Position numbers and translations under genes: made by a program
Notes under the pieces: model-generated
The model's database searches: none
What the model was told of the DNA's origin: nothing
Seen by the model: only the letters and a program-made list of their open reading frames with translations
Assembly (NCBI GenBank): GCA_030704615.1
Contig: CM060731.1
Location: 47,308,001-47,368,000 of the forward strand
Direction: 5' to 3'
DNA length: 60,000 bases
DNA from: Takakia lepidozioides
Lineage: Eukaryota; Streptophyta; Takakiopsida; Takakiales; Takakiaceae
Shown here: positions 35,135 to 46,329 of the stretch, one piece after another
Layout of the letters: each line of letters starts with the position of its first letter
Numbering within the stretch: position 1 is the stretch's first letter

Positions 35135-36866
35135 AGGTTTACTATTTCATGAGCAAAAACCATGAGCCATGAGCCATGAGCCGCATGAGCGGTGAGCCGA
35201 AGTCTAAGACACGCGGATTTCATGAGCGGACTCCTCCAAATTTGGAAATGTGGTAGATTACAAAAGTATTAAAATAATAGTTTTTTATTTGACCTTGCCG
35301 TTTTTGGAAGTTCCAGATCCTGTAATGCGGCGAAGATATGTCGTCAATAACAACTCCGCTCATGGTTTTTTAGATCCGCTCATGGAAATGTGTGACCGTG
35401 CAACGAGAAATCCAGTATACCACGACAAAAGGACGTCGCATACTGGCCTGTATAGAGTATTCCGCGGTTTTACATGCCTTAACATTGGAATGAAGCTGAC
35501 CCTTCTGCCGCGATTGAACCAATAGAGTCTGCACCAATAGAGTCTGCAATACTTCACAATTCTGTCATCTTCGGGTATTCGGCGGGAAAGGTTTGCGACT
35601 CAACTGGGAAATGCGGTGCCGCATTAGGGTTCGCACGTGCGAAATTTCTGGGGGGTTTGGTGTTGGCGACGGTCGGCTCCCTAAAGGCTGGGTGCGACTA
35701 TCTTGCTATGATGAAGGCCGCATCTACCAGTACCTATGATGTTACTTGGAAATGCGGCGCCGCATTTCCTTGCCGGGGGTCAAATGAGGAAAACAAAGTT
35801 TGGGAGAGCAGAAAAACAGGAACCCTCCAACAAACAAAAATACAAGCACGTGGAAACATAAGTGAATAACATAGTATTATCTTAGTTCAAGCAAAACAAG
35901 TTACTGGTAGGCAAGACATAAGTCGGACCTTTCTGTGGCCAGAGTCAGAGGTACTTGCAGCAGTACAGTTCTACTATAACTGAAACTCCGAAAAGGATGG
36001 GCGTACCATTGTGTGGGGACCGCAAGCCAAGCTCACTAGTCCCCTGGATCCATATTCAGAAGAGTGCGCACCTCTTGGGGGCTCAACCCTGGTGCATGTA
36101 TGAAGTGATGAGTTGTGGAATTACACCAGAGTCTCTTTAGGTACACGTAGTACAGATGCTTGCAAGGGCAGTATGATGCCCCCTTGTTCACCATCATCTG
36201 GAAGTCGGTGCAATTGCAGGTGGGTAATTCTGAAATGGTGATGGTGTACACCTCATTGCAAACAGCTGAGCATGTCGTGGCCATCTGATACACACGCCTG
36301 AAGCCTGGTAGGTGCACTTCTGTCGAGCTCTGGATTGTACAGTTCATCTGAAGTGCATTCCCTATCCTTGTCTCGTTCACTTTTGAGGGAGGTCGCCGCC
36401 TCTTCGGTTTCCCCCAACGGTGCGTAGGATGCTTAGAGCTGTCGCGTCCCATTGTTCTTGCTCTCACAGAGGTCGGTGGTGGAGGCTGTGGAAGCAGAAA
36501 TGGTTGTCTGGGGACGTCAGTGCGCTGCACCATCCGAAAGCTTGCGGCAGTAAGGGCGTCGGCCTCAACCTGACTCAGATCGCAGCCTGGTTCCACCGGC
36601 CACACCGGGGGAGCCTCTGGCATTGTTTGTATGCCGTACTTGGGCTTTCCATACACGCAAGTCATAATGTCGTGCCTGCAAAACCAAAACTGGGTGGTTG
36701 TCGCCTCCGCAAACTTTGCATGGACAAATCTTCCTATAAAAGTAGGAGCAGGGACAGCCCCATCTGGATTCCTCCTTATCATCTCTAAACAAAGTTGCCA
36801 TGTATCCACTCGAATTGCGGAACACCTGCCTTGAAACGCCAGCTTTGTGCGAGCAATTCTCCACTG
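35135..36866 (-). repeat. Inverted-repeat arm A, right (3' half of MULE A)
   Basis: Reverse complement of 12,711-14,412. It begins AGGTTTACTATTTCATGAGCA, followed by repeated CATGAGCC/CATGAGCGG. These repeats, present at the same place in both copies but next to different retrotransposons, mark the true element terminus. The rest covers the 3' flank and final transposase exon. Confidence 0.85.
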
Positions 36867-39483
36867 TGACGCAGACACAGTCGTCTCCACAATGGCTTGG
36901 CCATACTGCATAACAACGGGCGGAATCTGGGGCAAGCGAGCGGTGGGAATTTCTTGCACGGAATCCCCGCTTGAAGGCGATGGCGATCTGGAAACTCTTG
37001 GGCTTCCACTGCTGGAAGACACATTGTGCGGCAACATGACGGGACCTCGAGGTGCTGTCAGAATGTTCCTATCGGATCTCCAAGAATCCTCTTCGCACCC
37101 AGGTTCCTCTTCAATCCTCCACCTCACAGGGCGAGTACGGACGTCCCCCTCTAGGTGTTCACCTCTGCGGGTGTAGAGGCGTCCCTTTGATCTTCTCTCG
37201 ATATGATGTCGCCCATTTCAGTGGATTCTTGGACCTCGAAGCTGTTCGTACCAACAATTCCTCCTTGTCCGGCCCAAAGCCCCATTGTTTCCCGCTCAGG
37301 AACTTGTAGTACGTGGCTTGCTACATGATTGCTCTGTCGATGTCCTCCATTGTGGCCATCACTACGTCCACCACATGTGCGGCAGAAGACGCTCGCTAGG
37401 AGGAGTGGACTGATTCTGCCATATTCGTGTTCGGCATGTCCGTGTCGGAATCCAAGCACCGCTCCTACAAGGACAGAAACAATGGTGAGGGACCAATGGA
37501 AAGGTCCGTAATAGAACAACAATTGCACGAAAATGACAGCGTCATACCTCCCGCATGTACTGTCCGAACTGTCGATACCGGAAATGCCACCACCCCAACC
37601 AGCTGTGCAAGGCTCCCAGATTGGTTGTCTCTACTGCACCTGACGTGTTCCACCAAGCCTCGATGATAGCAAACTTAACCTCCGCGTCATCAAATGTGGG
37701 TGCATCCTTCCACGCCATACAAATGACACGGTGTTTAGCCTGGAATGAGCTAGCAACAAATCCGGTAGTGTAGTGAGATAGACTCTGCATCAAATGGAAT
37801 CCACAAGATCTCTCTTTCCCCTCCATTGGAACATTGGGGTCCTCACCATACACATGCCGCACCGCTGCCCAGTTGGCGTGAGCGTTGTCTGCCATGAATC
37901 CCCTGAAATTGGGCTCTGGCAAACCCGCCCTTGCCATCTACTCGTTTATGCCCTCCCACAGATGCATCTCCGACTGTGTGTCCTCCCCTTTCATCTCGCA
38001 GATTGCAATCGTCATGAACCTCTTGGAGTGATAGTCATAAACATGCGCACCCATAGTCACCCACTGATGGTTTGTAATTTGCTTGATGTGGTCAAACATC
38101 ACCCAAGCATTCGACAAGTTTCCAGTTGTCATGCGAGTGACCAAGTCGATTCCACTCCCAAACCCACACGTCGACATTTTAAAAATGTAACAACGATCGG
38201 ATTCGCTGCCTTGCCCTGGAAACCTGTTACCTTGGATGTAGTCATATCTAGTCCTTCGTTTCACCTCCAGGATTGAGTGCATGGCCGACCCCCGGCCGAA
38301 CTCCTGCTTGCAAGATACGATGTGATTCCGCACATTCGGACTACAAACGTGCGAGACGGACTCCAACAGGTCAAGCATCTCCTCTTCGTTCAAGGGCACT
38401 CGGTCTGAACCATCTTTAGACATGATTTTGCCAAGAGCAATCTTGTGGGCTGCCTTCAGCTGAATCTGCTTTGGTCTGGCTCCGGGGCTCAATTTCACCT
38501 CCTCTTTTATGATGTCGTGTGCTTCCTGCACAACCTCCCGCATGTTGCCTCTCGCCAAGGGGTGGCAGTGGACCCCAACGTGTATGCAAGCTCTAGTCAA
38601 GTTCGGGAGCAAATGGATTACGTAATATTGCTTGGCTCTGTACATGGACATGCACGTCGGTGGTTCTTTGCAATGTGCGCACTTGAAAGTACCTGCAGGA
38701 GCTTGGCTGGAGACAATGAATGGATAATGGGTTGTGCAAGTCCAATCCGTCTCATTTCTCCGCCCTCGTTTGGAGAGAAAGTGGAAGCAGGCGGGATTGA
38801 GGCACCTCAACTTCCCGGCACAGAGGACGTATCGTACACGAACACCATCAGCAATTTTCGTGCTACTGGTCTTCGTCACACACCAGGGGTGTCCGTCATG
38901 CTTTCGATCCATGTCTGTTAACATCCCTGAGGCTTTGTTTGACGAAGTAACAGGTGGAAACTTGAAGATGACATTGCCATCGACTTCGGGAGGCAGATAC
39001 GTTACCTTCCTGACTGGAATTTGGCATAGTCGAGAGCAGCCAGCTTGGAGCGAGAACCATCGAGGTGATGTTGCCGTAGGAGCTACACAATGGACCGGGT
39101 TGGAGTTATGCTCGAGGGTACATGCGTGGCACCTGCAGAGACGTCCATGTCGGATTTGAACAACCGTGTGGAGGACATGGGGACCTCAATGCACTCATCT
39201 TCCTCGTCGGAAATGTCGAATACCTCCACACGAGAAGCTATGGAGGGTCTTGACGGTCCAGGTCGGGAATGATTATCGTTGCATACCTCTCTGTTGGCAG
39301 TGGCCGCCTGTCGGTTTCCCGACTCCTTTGTGGATGGTGTCGGAAGCGACTGATTCGGAAAGGGAATGGACAAGATGGTGTCTGATGGGGTAAGTGCCAC
39401 TCGATTCCGCAACCTCCGTCGTTACCTAGCATGACAATGGTCTCGTCAACCTGTCCAGGAACATCCTTCCTTTCTTCTTCCAA
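36036..39483 (-). pseudogene. MULE A transposase with SWIM zinc finger
   Basis: The minus strand encodes, 5' to 3', an acidic Ser-rich N-region (VFDISDEEDECIEV), a long core at 39,090-37,938 (HPWCVTKTSSTK, RCLNPACFHFLSKRGRR, ICEMKGEDTQSEMHLW), then FRGFMADNAHANWAAVRHVY and ERSCGFHLMQSLSHY, consistent with MULE/DDE transposase motifs. A TAG at 37,938-37,940 interrupts the core (GINE-stop-MARAG). After an intron (about 37,550-37,465) the frame has two stops; the last exon (37,127-36,036) carries the SWIM finger TCNCTDFQMM...SYCPCKHLYYV. SWIM fingers are common in plant MULE/FAR1-type transposases and bind DNA or protein. At least three stops and a 5' frame break mean it is probably inactive. 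Confidence 0.75.
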
Positions 39484-39497
39484 ATAAACTGTGCCCG

Positions 39498-39850
39498 TGT
39501 CAAGTTAAATAAGCACAGTGTGAAACTAACTAGAATAAAGCTAGTTATTTGTATTTAACACTTGGATTTAGGTCAAGTGTTTAATCAGGTGTCAAGTTTA
39601 GTTTGACACCTAAACCGTCTTATCTTCACGAGAGCGTCAGTCGCGCAGCTCATCTCTCTCGAGTTGAGCCTGCACGACCGAGCTCCTTCATCGTTTAGAA
39701 CTGAGTGTACTTATGATGGGAGGATAGGTTGTTGTGGGGTGGAGTCCCCATAGCTTGGGGTGCCCCTGACTCGACTATTATCTGAAAGAGTGATGATGAG
39801 ATGGATTTCATGTTTCTTGTGTTAAGAGTGTGTTCTTAGTTTTCTTATCA
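39498..39850 (+). repeat. TG...CA direct repeat (solo or 5'-truncated LTR)
   Basis: This 353-bp block, from TGTCAAGTTAAATAAGCAC to TTTTCTTATCA, is about 96% identical to 51,078-51,426 in the same orientation. It starts TG and ends CA like an LTR. No 5-bp target duplication flanks either copy. It may be the remaining part of the 5' LTR of gypsy element 2, or a separate solo LTR. Confidence 0.75.
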
Positions 39851-40040
39851 CTCGAGAGAGATGACCTCTTACATGTGAGTGCAAGGTAGGAGTTGAGGGT
39901 TAGCACTTGTATGATTACCTGTGTGTAAGTAGTGCTTAGTTTAAGAAGCTTAAAAAAAAAAAAAAAAACCATGCAGGTTTCGATCATCTTTGGTTTCTGG
40001 GTGGTGGGGGAGGAGATGGGAGCGGAACGAGCTCCGTTGA
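39851..40040 (+). other. Sequence ending in A(17) tract
   Basis: Directly after the repeat, 100 bp of unique sequence runs into AAGCTT plus seventeen A (39,951-39,967). The tract could be a retroposed poly(A) tail whose body is the repeat to the left, or simple slippage. Confidence 0.4.
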
Positions 40041-40480
40041 CTGTGCAGCGATGAGTCTCTCAACTCGAAAGCTTTGAGACGGTTGCGGGTGTCCTCATTG
40101 CGAATGACTGCATCTCCTCCAAACAGAACAAACTTGTCCTTGTTAGTGAACCCCCGCTCGTGGTTGCCTTGTGCAGAGCGTGTCCGGCTGCAACGCTGTC
40201 TGATTGCACAAACTTGTGTAGCTCCTGCTCCTCTACTCCAGTACACCACGGCCTTGTGGCTGAACACCTTGGTACCCAGGGCTGTCTTTGGCTGTGTTCC
40301 AAGCCTAGCTTTCACCCACTTTGGTATTTCACCTACACCTGCAGAACTGCTGGCTCCAACAGAGTTCTGACTGTCCAAAGCGATATTGAGTCCCTCAACG
40401 CCAACTACAGCAGTTTGTTGTCTACTGCTAATGCCTGACTCCCAATATGCAATCAATTCGTCCAACTGTTCTCCACTCAA
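39970..40480 (-). pseudogene. Unidentified open frame
   Basis: An open frame of about 170 codons contains GEIPKWVKARLGTQPKTALG and HKAVVYWSRGAGATQ, then NKDKFVLFGGDAVIRNED, and ends in the homopolymer tract. I do not recognise it. The composition is protein-like, but there is no confident start, so it may be another captured exon. It lies among host-gene fragments and between the two direct repeats. Confidence 0.35.
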
Positions 40481-40908
40481 ATCAGTCTGAGTTCCTTGGG
40501 AAACATAAATCTTGTCCCCTTATATGCACAGGCTAAGAGACGAGACCTGCCCTTCAATTACGTCCTCATTTCCCCCAGCCATACAAGGAGGACATCCACA
40601 GATTTGTCTCTCATATAGACCAGAACAGGTTCTAGAAACAAAATTGTGGATCTTTCACGGCACACTCACACTCTAAAAATTCCATAGATTTTTAGCAGAG
40701 TCCCAAAAACAAAAACCAGGTCTAGATAGGTAGATTTCCCCTTTTTGTAGGTCCCTGCGCAAGTTTTGGGTCAAACGGCCTTGGTAGGCCAAAGTTATGG
40801 CCAAACAGGCTCTATCTAATTTAAATTAGATCAAAGAACGAATTTCTTTTAATTTTTCACACCCAACATGTTCTCGCCATTAAAAACTGTTCCCACATTT
40901 TTTGCGAT
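40481..40908. other. No gene recognised
   Basis: Mixed-composition DNA between two open frames on the minus strand. It may hold the 3' flank of the thylakoid ORF. Confidence 0.4.
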
Positions 40909-41154
40909 TCAGTACAGGTTCCCTAAGAATTCCTTGGACTCCTTCTTCAAACCTTCATAATAGCTTTCCAAGGCTAAAGCAGGAGAAGCCAATGTCAACA
41001 CAGGGGCCACGACCGCAGCCATCACAGCCCGTCGCTGCAAGGCTTCAGCGTCTGTTTTTGCTTGGCACCTCACAGGAGCCATCTTGAAAGAGACAGCGGC
41101 ATGGTGAGACGGCACAGCCACACAAGTTCCCACCAACGAAGAAGCGGATGCCAT
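40909..41154 (-). CDS. Small thylakoid-lumen-targeted protein or captured transit-peptide exon
   Basis: The ATG at 41,154 begins MASASSLVGTCVAVPSHHAA, a Ser/Ala/Val-rich chloroplast transit peptide. It is followed by QRRAVMAAVVAPVLTLASPA, a twin-arginine-like thylakoid signal with an A-x-A cleavage site (ALA). The mature part is only about 17 residues (ESYYEGLKKESKEFLGN and two more) before the stop. Known lumen proteins are longer, so this is either a tiny photosystem-associated peptide or the first exon(s) of a captured gene. The frame is intact across 81 codons. It lies next to a patellin fragment between direct repeats. Confidence 0.5.
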   Translation of the reverse strand: MASASSLVGTCVAVPSHHAAVSFKMAPVRCQAKTDAEALQRRAVMAAVVAPVLTLASPALALESYYEGLKKESKEFLGNLY

Positions 41155-41232
41155 AATGCTTGAGGAAACTGAGTGACGCCAGTGGTTGAACTCTTCCGTG
41201 GTTGACAATTGCAGGTTGCATGTGCTGCGGGC

Positions 41233-41960
41233 TTACCAAATAGATATGGCCAGTTCTGTAGCAGACAAGTTCGCTGCAGAATTTTGAGAGCTCAAACGCG
41301 AAGAAAAGTTGTGATTTTGGATGGCGAGAGAGTGAAGAAGTCGCAATGATTTGTACGCATGCGCTCCGAAAGCCAGAGAGATGCTAGGGTTATTGCAGGT
41401 GATTAAGGCCATGCCGGTGTGTTTGGTTTTTTCTGTCGGAGCCACATTGCTAAAGCGAACTTGGAGGATGTTGCCTTGGCCCATGATGGAGTGCAGCGCC
41501 TCTGTAGTGGCAGGCTGTGAGTGGAGGGAGTTGAGGTGTTTGAGAACCAGTGTCAACGCGTCCCTTTCAGGTACGATCTCGTGAGCTGTGGCGGCAATCC
41601 CGATCGGCTGGTCCGTAGAATCTTGAGTTGTGGTCGGATCAGCATATTTTCAACGCGAACTCCCTGCACTTGCATTCTTTGTTTGGTGTCTTCAGATGCA
41701 ATGTAGATGAAGCAGAACTTAGAATCAGCCTTGGCATTGTGTACATGGAGGATTTCAAACTCGTCTCCATGAAATACGTTTCCATGAAATACGTTTCCAT
41801 GATCAGGCGCTAGTGACAGCTACTTGACATTGTGATATCGACCACGGAGGGAGCAGATTCGTTGCCAGAGAGTGTTTTCTTGTGTACACGGGGATACTGT
41901 ATCCTGCTACAGGAATCCACCAGAAGGAAAGCTACACGCAGCAATGGCCTCTACTCACAC
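41233..41960. other. No gene supported
   Basis: An open minus frame (41,233-41,556) could be 5' leader of the thylakoid ORF but shows no domain. A CCATGAAATACGTTT duplication lies at 41,768-41,803. Confidence 0.4.
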
Positions 41961-42089
41961 AATGCTATGTAAATGTTTCTCAAGGAGAAAAGAAGAGAAG
42001 CAAGGTTGGGCGGCAGTTGTTACAGGAATCTGGCCTGCTTGGAGGACATGAGACTTCAAATTCGGAAGGAGCTTCCTCATGATATTTCG

Positions 42090-42601
42090 CGATGGAGAAA
42101 GCCATCAGGTGAAGTTGTTGACAGTACTGATGCTGCCGTAACAGAGCCTGCAGCTCCTGCTTTTGAACTCGAAGTAGTTTCTGCTGCAGCACCTGGAGCT
42201 GGCCGAGACTGCTGCAGTTGCGGAGCCTACTCCAGTGGTGGATGCAGTAACTCCTGCTCCCGAGGCCGATGTATCTGTTGTGATACCAGAGACAGAAACC
42301 AAAGAAGTTGTGCCCACTGAGACTGAGACGAAGGAGGCGGTCTCTGCCAAGACAGGGCTTTCCAAGGAGACTGTAGTTGAAGAGCGAGATGAGAGTATCC
42401 CTGAAGATGTAGCTATGTGGGGCGTCCCTTTGCTCCACACCAAGGGGGATGAGCGAACTCGGTGCAAATCACAGAGCTGAAGAACTTCCCATTTTTCTCC
42501 CCTACCAAGAAAGAACTGAGGATAGCTACAAATGAGGCTCGGGTGTTGTTGCAGGATAATTACCCGGAACTGGTTGTGAAAAAGGTTTTCACCAACGTCC
42601 C
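42090..42601 (+). pseudogene. Patellin (SEC14/CRAL-TRIO) fragment with internal exons missing
   Basis: An N-terminal acidic, Ala/Pro/Thr/Glu-rich region in two frames (TDAAVTEPAAPA, then VDAVTPAPEADVSVV) leads to EDVAMWGVPLLHTKGDERT, the start of the patellin conserved region. It then jumps directly to VQITELKNFPFF, KKELRIATNEARVLLQDNYP and KKVFTNVP, the lipid-binding fold, omitting the intervening segment with the FLRARDFKV helix. Patellins are phosphoinositide-binding membrane-trafficking proteins with a C-terminal GOLD domain, which is absent here. A frameshift near 42,200 confirms it is broken. The clean exon-like joins suggest capture of spliced or partly deleted sequence. Confidence 0.75.
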
Positions 42602-43280
42602 GTTTCATCAATTGCAAGCTTCCCTGCCGTTGTTGTTGTGCGAGCTCATATCAGACCCTACCTTTGTTTTCTTTAGTGTTCAGTGAGCGGGAGATAGAGG
42701 AGTATTGCTTTGTCTCTACTTGGCAGAAAGAGGAGGAGGGTTGGTTAGAGCGAGCTACTGTAGCTTGGGACAAGGTTAGTGGCAGGTTTCTGGACATAGA
42801 TATACCTACCTACACCTTACCATCATGCAGAGCGAGGCACTTTGAGAGAAGTCTGGCAGTTGATAACATAGATCAGGATTAGATCTTGCTTGGTCGGGCT
42901 TCTATTCTTCCCCTCCATCTCTGTACTATTTTCATTACCTTGTACTTGTAGTTGCCAAAGCCTCTCTTGGTGGAGGCCAGTCAGTCCGGGGTTTTGGGCT
43001 GGGATATTCTGCAGGTCAGCACTGCAGATGGATTTTGGTGTGGGGGTGTTGATGTTTTGATTTCTTGTGTTTGGATCCCCCCCAACACCTGCATGCTTGA
43101 CTGTGCGCCATGTTGGTTTTGTGTGGGCACTTGCTTTCATAGGGATTAGGCCGGATTTGATCACCGGTCAATCCTAGAGTATGCTGTCGGTGGTGAGGCT
43201 GGAGTGATGACTAGCAAGACCACCAGTGTTTCTTCTATGGTGAGACTGGGTTGATGACCAGCCAACCTTAGGAGTTCTTG
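42602..43280 (+). other. Leader region of gypsy element 2, no clear gene
   Basis: An open frame at 42,664-42,882 (EEYCFVSTWQKEEEGWLERA) has no known domain. GATGAC(T/C)AGC duplications at 43,205-43,262 are short. No LTR or primer-binding site could be identified at this end. Confidence 0.4.
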
Positions 43281-43282
43281 CG

Positions 43283-44680
43283 GTGGATGCAGGTGCAGGT
43301 GCCCTGAGCCACTGGGATATGACCCTTAAACTGCAACAAGTACCTACCCGTGTCACTATTAGAATTAGTAATAGAGCCTTAAAGTGTCACGTGGGGGAGG
43401 TGCACATTGTGAGTGTCATCACGGAGTTACCCAGGGGTTCTGAGGGGAGCACGGCTACAGGCAGTAGCAGTGAGAGTGGGTTCACCAGACGAGGTGTTCA
43501 TTTCAGACCACCTTCACCTCCACCTTCAACTAGTGCAGAGTCAGACATAGACTCGGAGGCTTCATCAACAGGTGTGCAGTTTCATTCGCCATTGTTGTGG
43601 GACGACATGGAGGAGATGTATGGAGCTACCAAGGGCCTCGTAGGTACTCTGGAGCTGTGGGCACAATCGAGTTGGATGACTTTATCCAGGGTTCGACAGC
43701 TGGTGTGATTTGCAGCAGATGCGCAATCCACAGCTATTCACCCCATTCATGGCGTGGAAGGGATTGTTCCAGCATTTGGAAGGCCCGCCTATGGACGATT
43801 ACCACGAGTTCAGGCGAGGACATGAAGCAGAGATTGAGGAGTGGAGGATGTATTGGTCACCTGACTACGTCTCCATTACTCAAGGCACGACGCGACCAGT
43901 AGCTGCATCAGTACCAATATCTCCCACTGCCAGCACTAGTAGTGGAACAAGTAGTGCCGGTACTTCTGCAAGTGGTACCAGTTCAAAAGGTGCTACTACT
44001 CCTCCTGCCACGACTACAACACATGTGCCTAGATTCAACCTGGTGGTGGAGTTCTTCCAGGAGTTGTGGAGGAACTACCAAGGTGTACGGACAGAGAAGC
44101 TGCGAAGTTTGCAAGACTTCCAGCGCAAACCCAATGAGAGCCTGCGAGAGGCGTACACTCGTATGAGGCGCTTGATAAGTGTGACCCAAGGGGTTACTGA
44201 AGCTCAGGCAATCCAGTTCTGGTATGGAATTTTGGACAAGGAGCTCAGGAGAAGGGTGCGGGATGCAACCCTGTTACAAGTAGCCCACCCACATTAGCAG
44301 TGTTTTCTGCTGCTGAGCGATTGAGCTAACATAGTGGAGGAGCGAGTTGTTACCATTGGATTGGCAAAGACATGCCTGCACGAGGCGCACTGCCAGCCCA
44401 CAGGCACAATGGACGGCCCAACAAACGTGGTAAGGGGGGCAAGGTTTCCCAACCCAAGTTCCATGGAGGCTTACAGGGGACCTCAGGTGCAGAGGGCCGT
44501 GGCATCTTTTGCAGGCCAACAGCAACCAGGGGTGATATGTTGGACATGTGGAGGACCCATGTCAAGAGAGATTGCCCAGAGAGTGGCAGAAGGCCGGCAC
44601 AAGCAACAGCCTGCACAGTTGCAGTGTTGGGCATTGTGGCAAGTATGGGCATAGAGATGCCCAGTGTTATGACTTGCATC
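43283..44680 (+). pseudogene. Gypsy element 2 gag with two broken zinc knuckles
   Basis: The coat region (43,710-44,297) reads FMAWKGLFQHLEG, HEAEIEEWRMYW, then a Ser/Thr-rich linker and VEFFQELWRNYQGV...SLQDFQRKPNESLREAYTRM, the classic gypsy gag RF(x)PxESLxEAYxRMRxL form. Two CCHC knuckles follow: CWTCGGP (44,541) continuing in another frame as VKRDCP, and CW(H)CGKYGHRDAQC (about 44,626) with a one-base insertion. A TGA at about 43,706 and a TAG at about 44,295 add to the decay. Confidence 0.75.
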
Positions 44681-44879
44681 CTGAGTTGCGCCCAGGCCAG
44701 TTCCAAGGAACAATGGTGGCCGGGGGCGAGGTGGACCAGCCCAGAGAGGACGAGGTGGTCGGGCACAAGTGCAGGCCAAGGGCAAAGCTCAACAATGGCC
44801 AAGGAGCGGAGGTCCGGGTGTTGACCAAGGCATGGCCAACCTGCTTTCAGTAAGCTAGAGCAGAGGCTCGCTGCCATGG

Positions 44880-45540
44880 CCACAGCTCAGGCGGTACCAC
44901 GGCCCAGGCGGGATGGTCCACCTCCTGCGCCTGAGGGAGGAGATATAGGAGGCATGGGATTCATGTGCGGAGCAGCGCTAACACTAGAGCAGGTGGAGTC
45001 TGCTGCAGCCGTGACTCGAGAGCATCACGAGTTCCTGAGCCACGAGGTGCAGAGGTGGAATTGGATCCACAGCGTGGGGGAGGCAAGCCGTCATGCGAGG
45101 CTTCCTCAGTCATTCACATTGGCGAAGACAGTGTCGACGCCATCCATGGACCATAGTTCTCCGCCCGACTGTTACCGAGGCGGATGTTACTATGCCATTG
45201 GGGAGAGCTACACGTGCAGCACTGACCACCTGCTACCAAGGCTAGTGCAGCCGGTGTGTTGTTGGGCAGCCACGTCTGTGTGTCAAGCCCCACTGTTTTC
45301 GTCAGGCAACCATGATTGCGACCGCCGGGGGTCAGAAAACCAGCTGCCAGTGTCAAACTAGCAGCACACTCTGTGAGAGTGGGGAGGTACTTTCACTTCA
45401 TCTTCTGGCGGAGTTAGTGGAAGGTTTAGTGGCAGAGGGATCCTCGATTTGAGGGTCAAGACTGCCATGCAAGCTACAGCTGCCAGTTGACGGAGCTGCC
45501 AGCTAGGTCCAGCCTTTGAGCGCGCCATGGTGACACCTGG
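44880..45540 (+). other. Gag-protease linker of gypsy 2
   Basis: A frame open for 161 codons (44,876-45,358) shows no recognised domain. It contains RRDGPPPAPEGGDIGG and appears to be the spacer between nucleocapsid and protease. Confidence 0.35.
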
Positions 45541-45582
45541 AGTTGTCGTTGTTAGACAACCAAGATGACATTTTCACTTTGA

Positions 45583-46120
45583 GTGGACCAGCAGCAAGAT
45601 TACCAGCCACTGCGGGTCTTGTTGGACTCGGGCAGCTCACCATTGATGTTGGGCAGAGCTGCTATTGCAGGTTTGGGCCTCATGGAGGGCGGATATGGAG
45701 CCTTGTCCTTTCCAGATACAGACATCTCTGGAGGATCAAAGCAGGCTCGGGGCATGACACGGCGTGAGTTGGCATTGGACTACAGCCGGATCATCCTGTA
45801 GATGGCTCAGTGATGTGAGCCAAGCCATTGTGACAGACCGCGTCTCTTACGATGTCCTCATTGGTGGGGCAGTGTTATTTCCCATGGGCTTCACTCTGGA
45901 CTTTTTGGAGGAGTCCAGCATCCTACAGGCCTGGATGGCCGTCATGGGATGGTCGTCGTGACACAGCTCCCTGTGACATTCATTGGGGGTATTGCGGCTG
46001 CCCAACAGGGCAAGATGCCAACACTAGCCGCCTTTACACTGCAGTTAGTTGGCCTGAGAGTTTGCTGGAAGGCAATGCCCATGCAGAGGATGTGCCACCT
46101 CCAGCAGAGTAGGATGAACA
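45583..46120 (+). pseudogene. Gypsy element 2 retropepsin
   Basis: The frame reads YQPLRVLLDSGSSPLMLG (active site D-S-G-S at about 45,613), then a second block in another frame with the ILIGxxVLFPMGFTLDFxEE form (YDVLIGGAVLFPMGFTLDFL at about 45,850). Two stops near 45,800-45,815 separate the halves. It would be the aspartic protease that processes the polyprotein. Confidence 0.75.
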
Positions 46121-46329
46121 TGCATGGTATGGCGGAGTTGCCTGCCATGGTTGCTCACACTCCATTGTGGGGTACGAGCAAGGATTTGCAGCAGGTTGCT
46201 GATCGACGGGTGCAACAAGCCTGGGTAGAGACCTTTTGTACCGTCAGGACAGGAGGAAGTGCGGGTATTGCACCAGGACCACCTCAGTTATCACCATTGG
46301 ATATACCACCCTATTGTGTGGCAGTATCC

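Noticed and set aside
36420-37530. Plus-strand open frames across MULE A
   Set aside because: They are antisense to the SWIM-containing transposase exon, which has clear family motifs.
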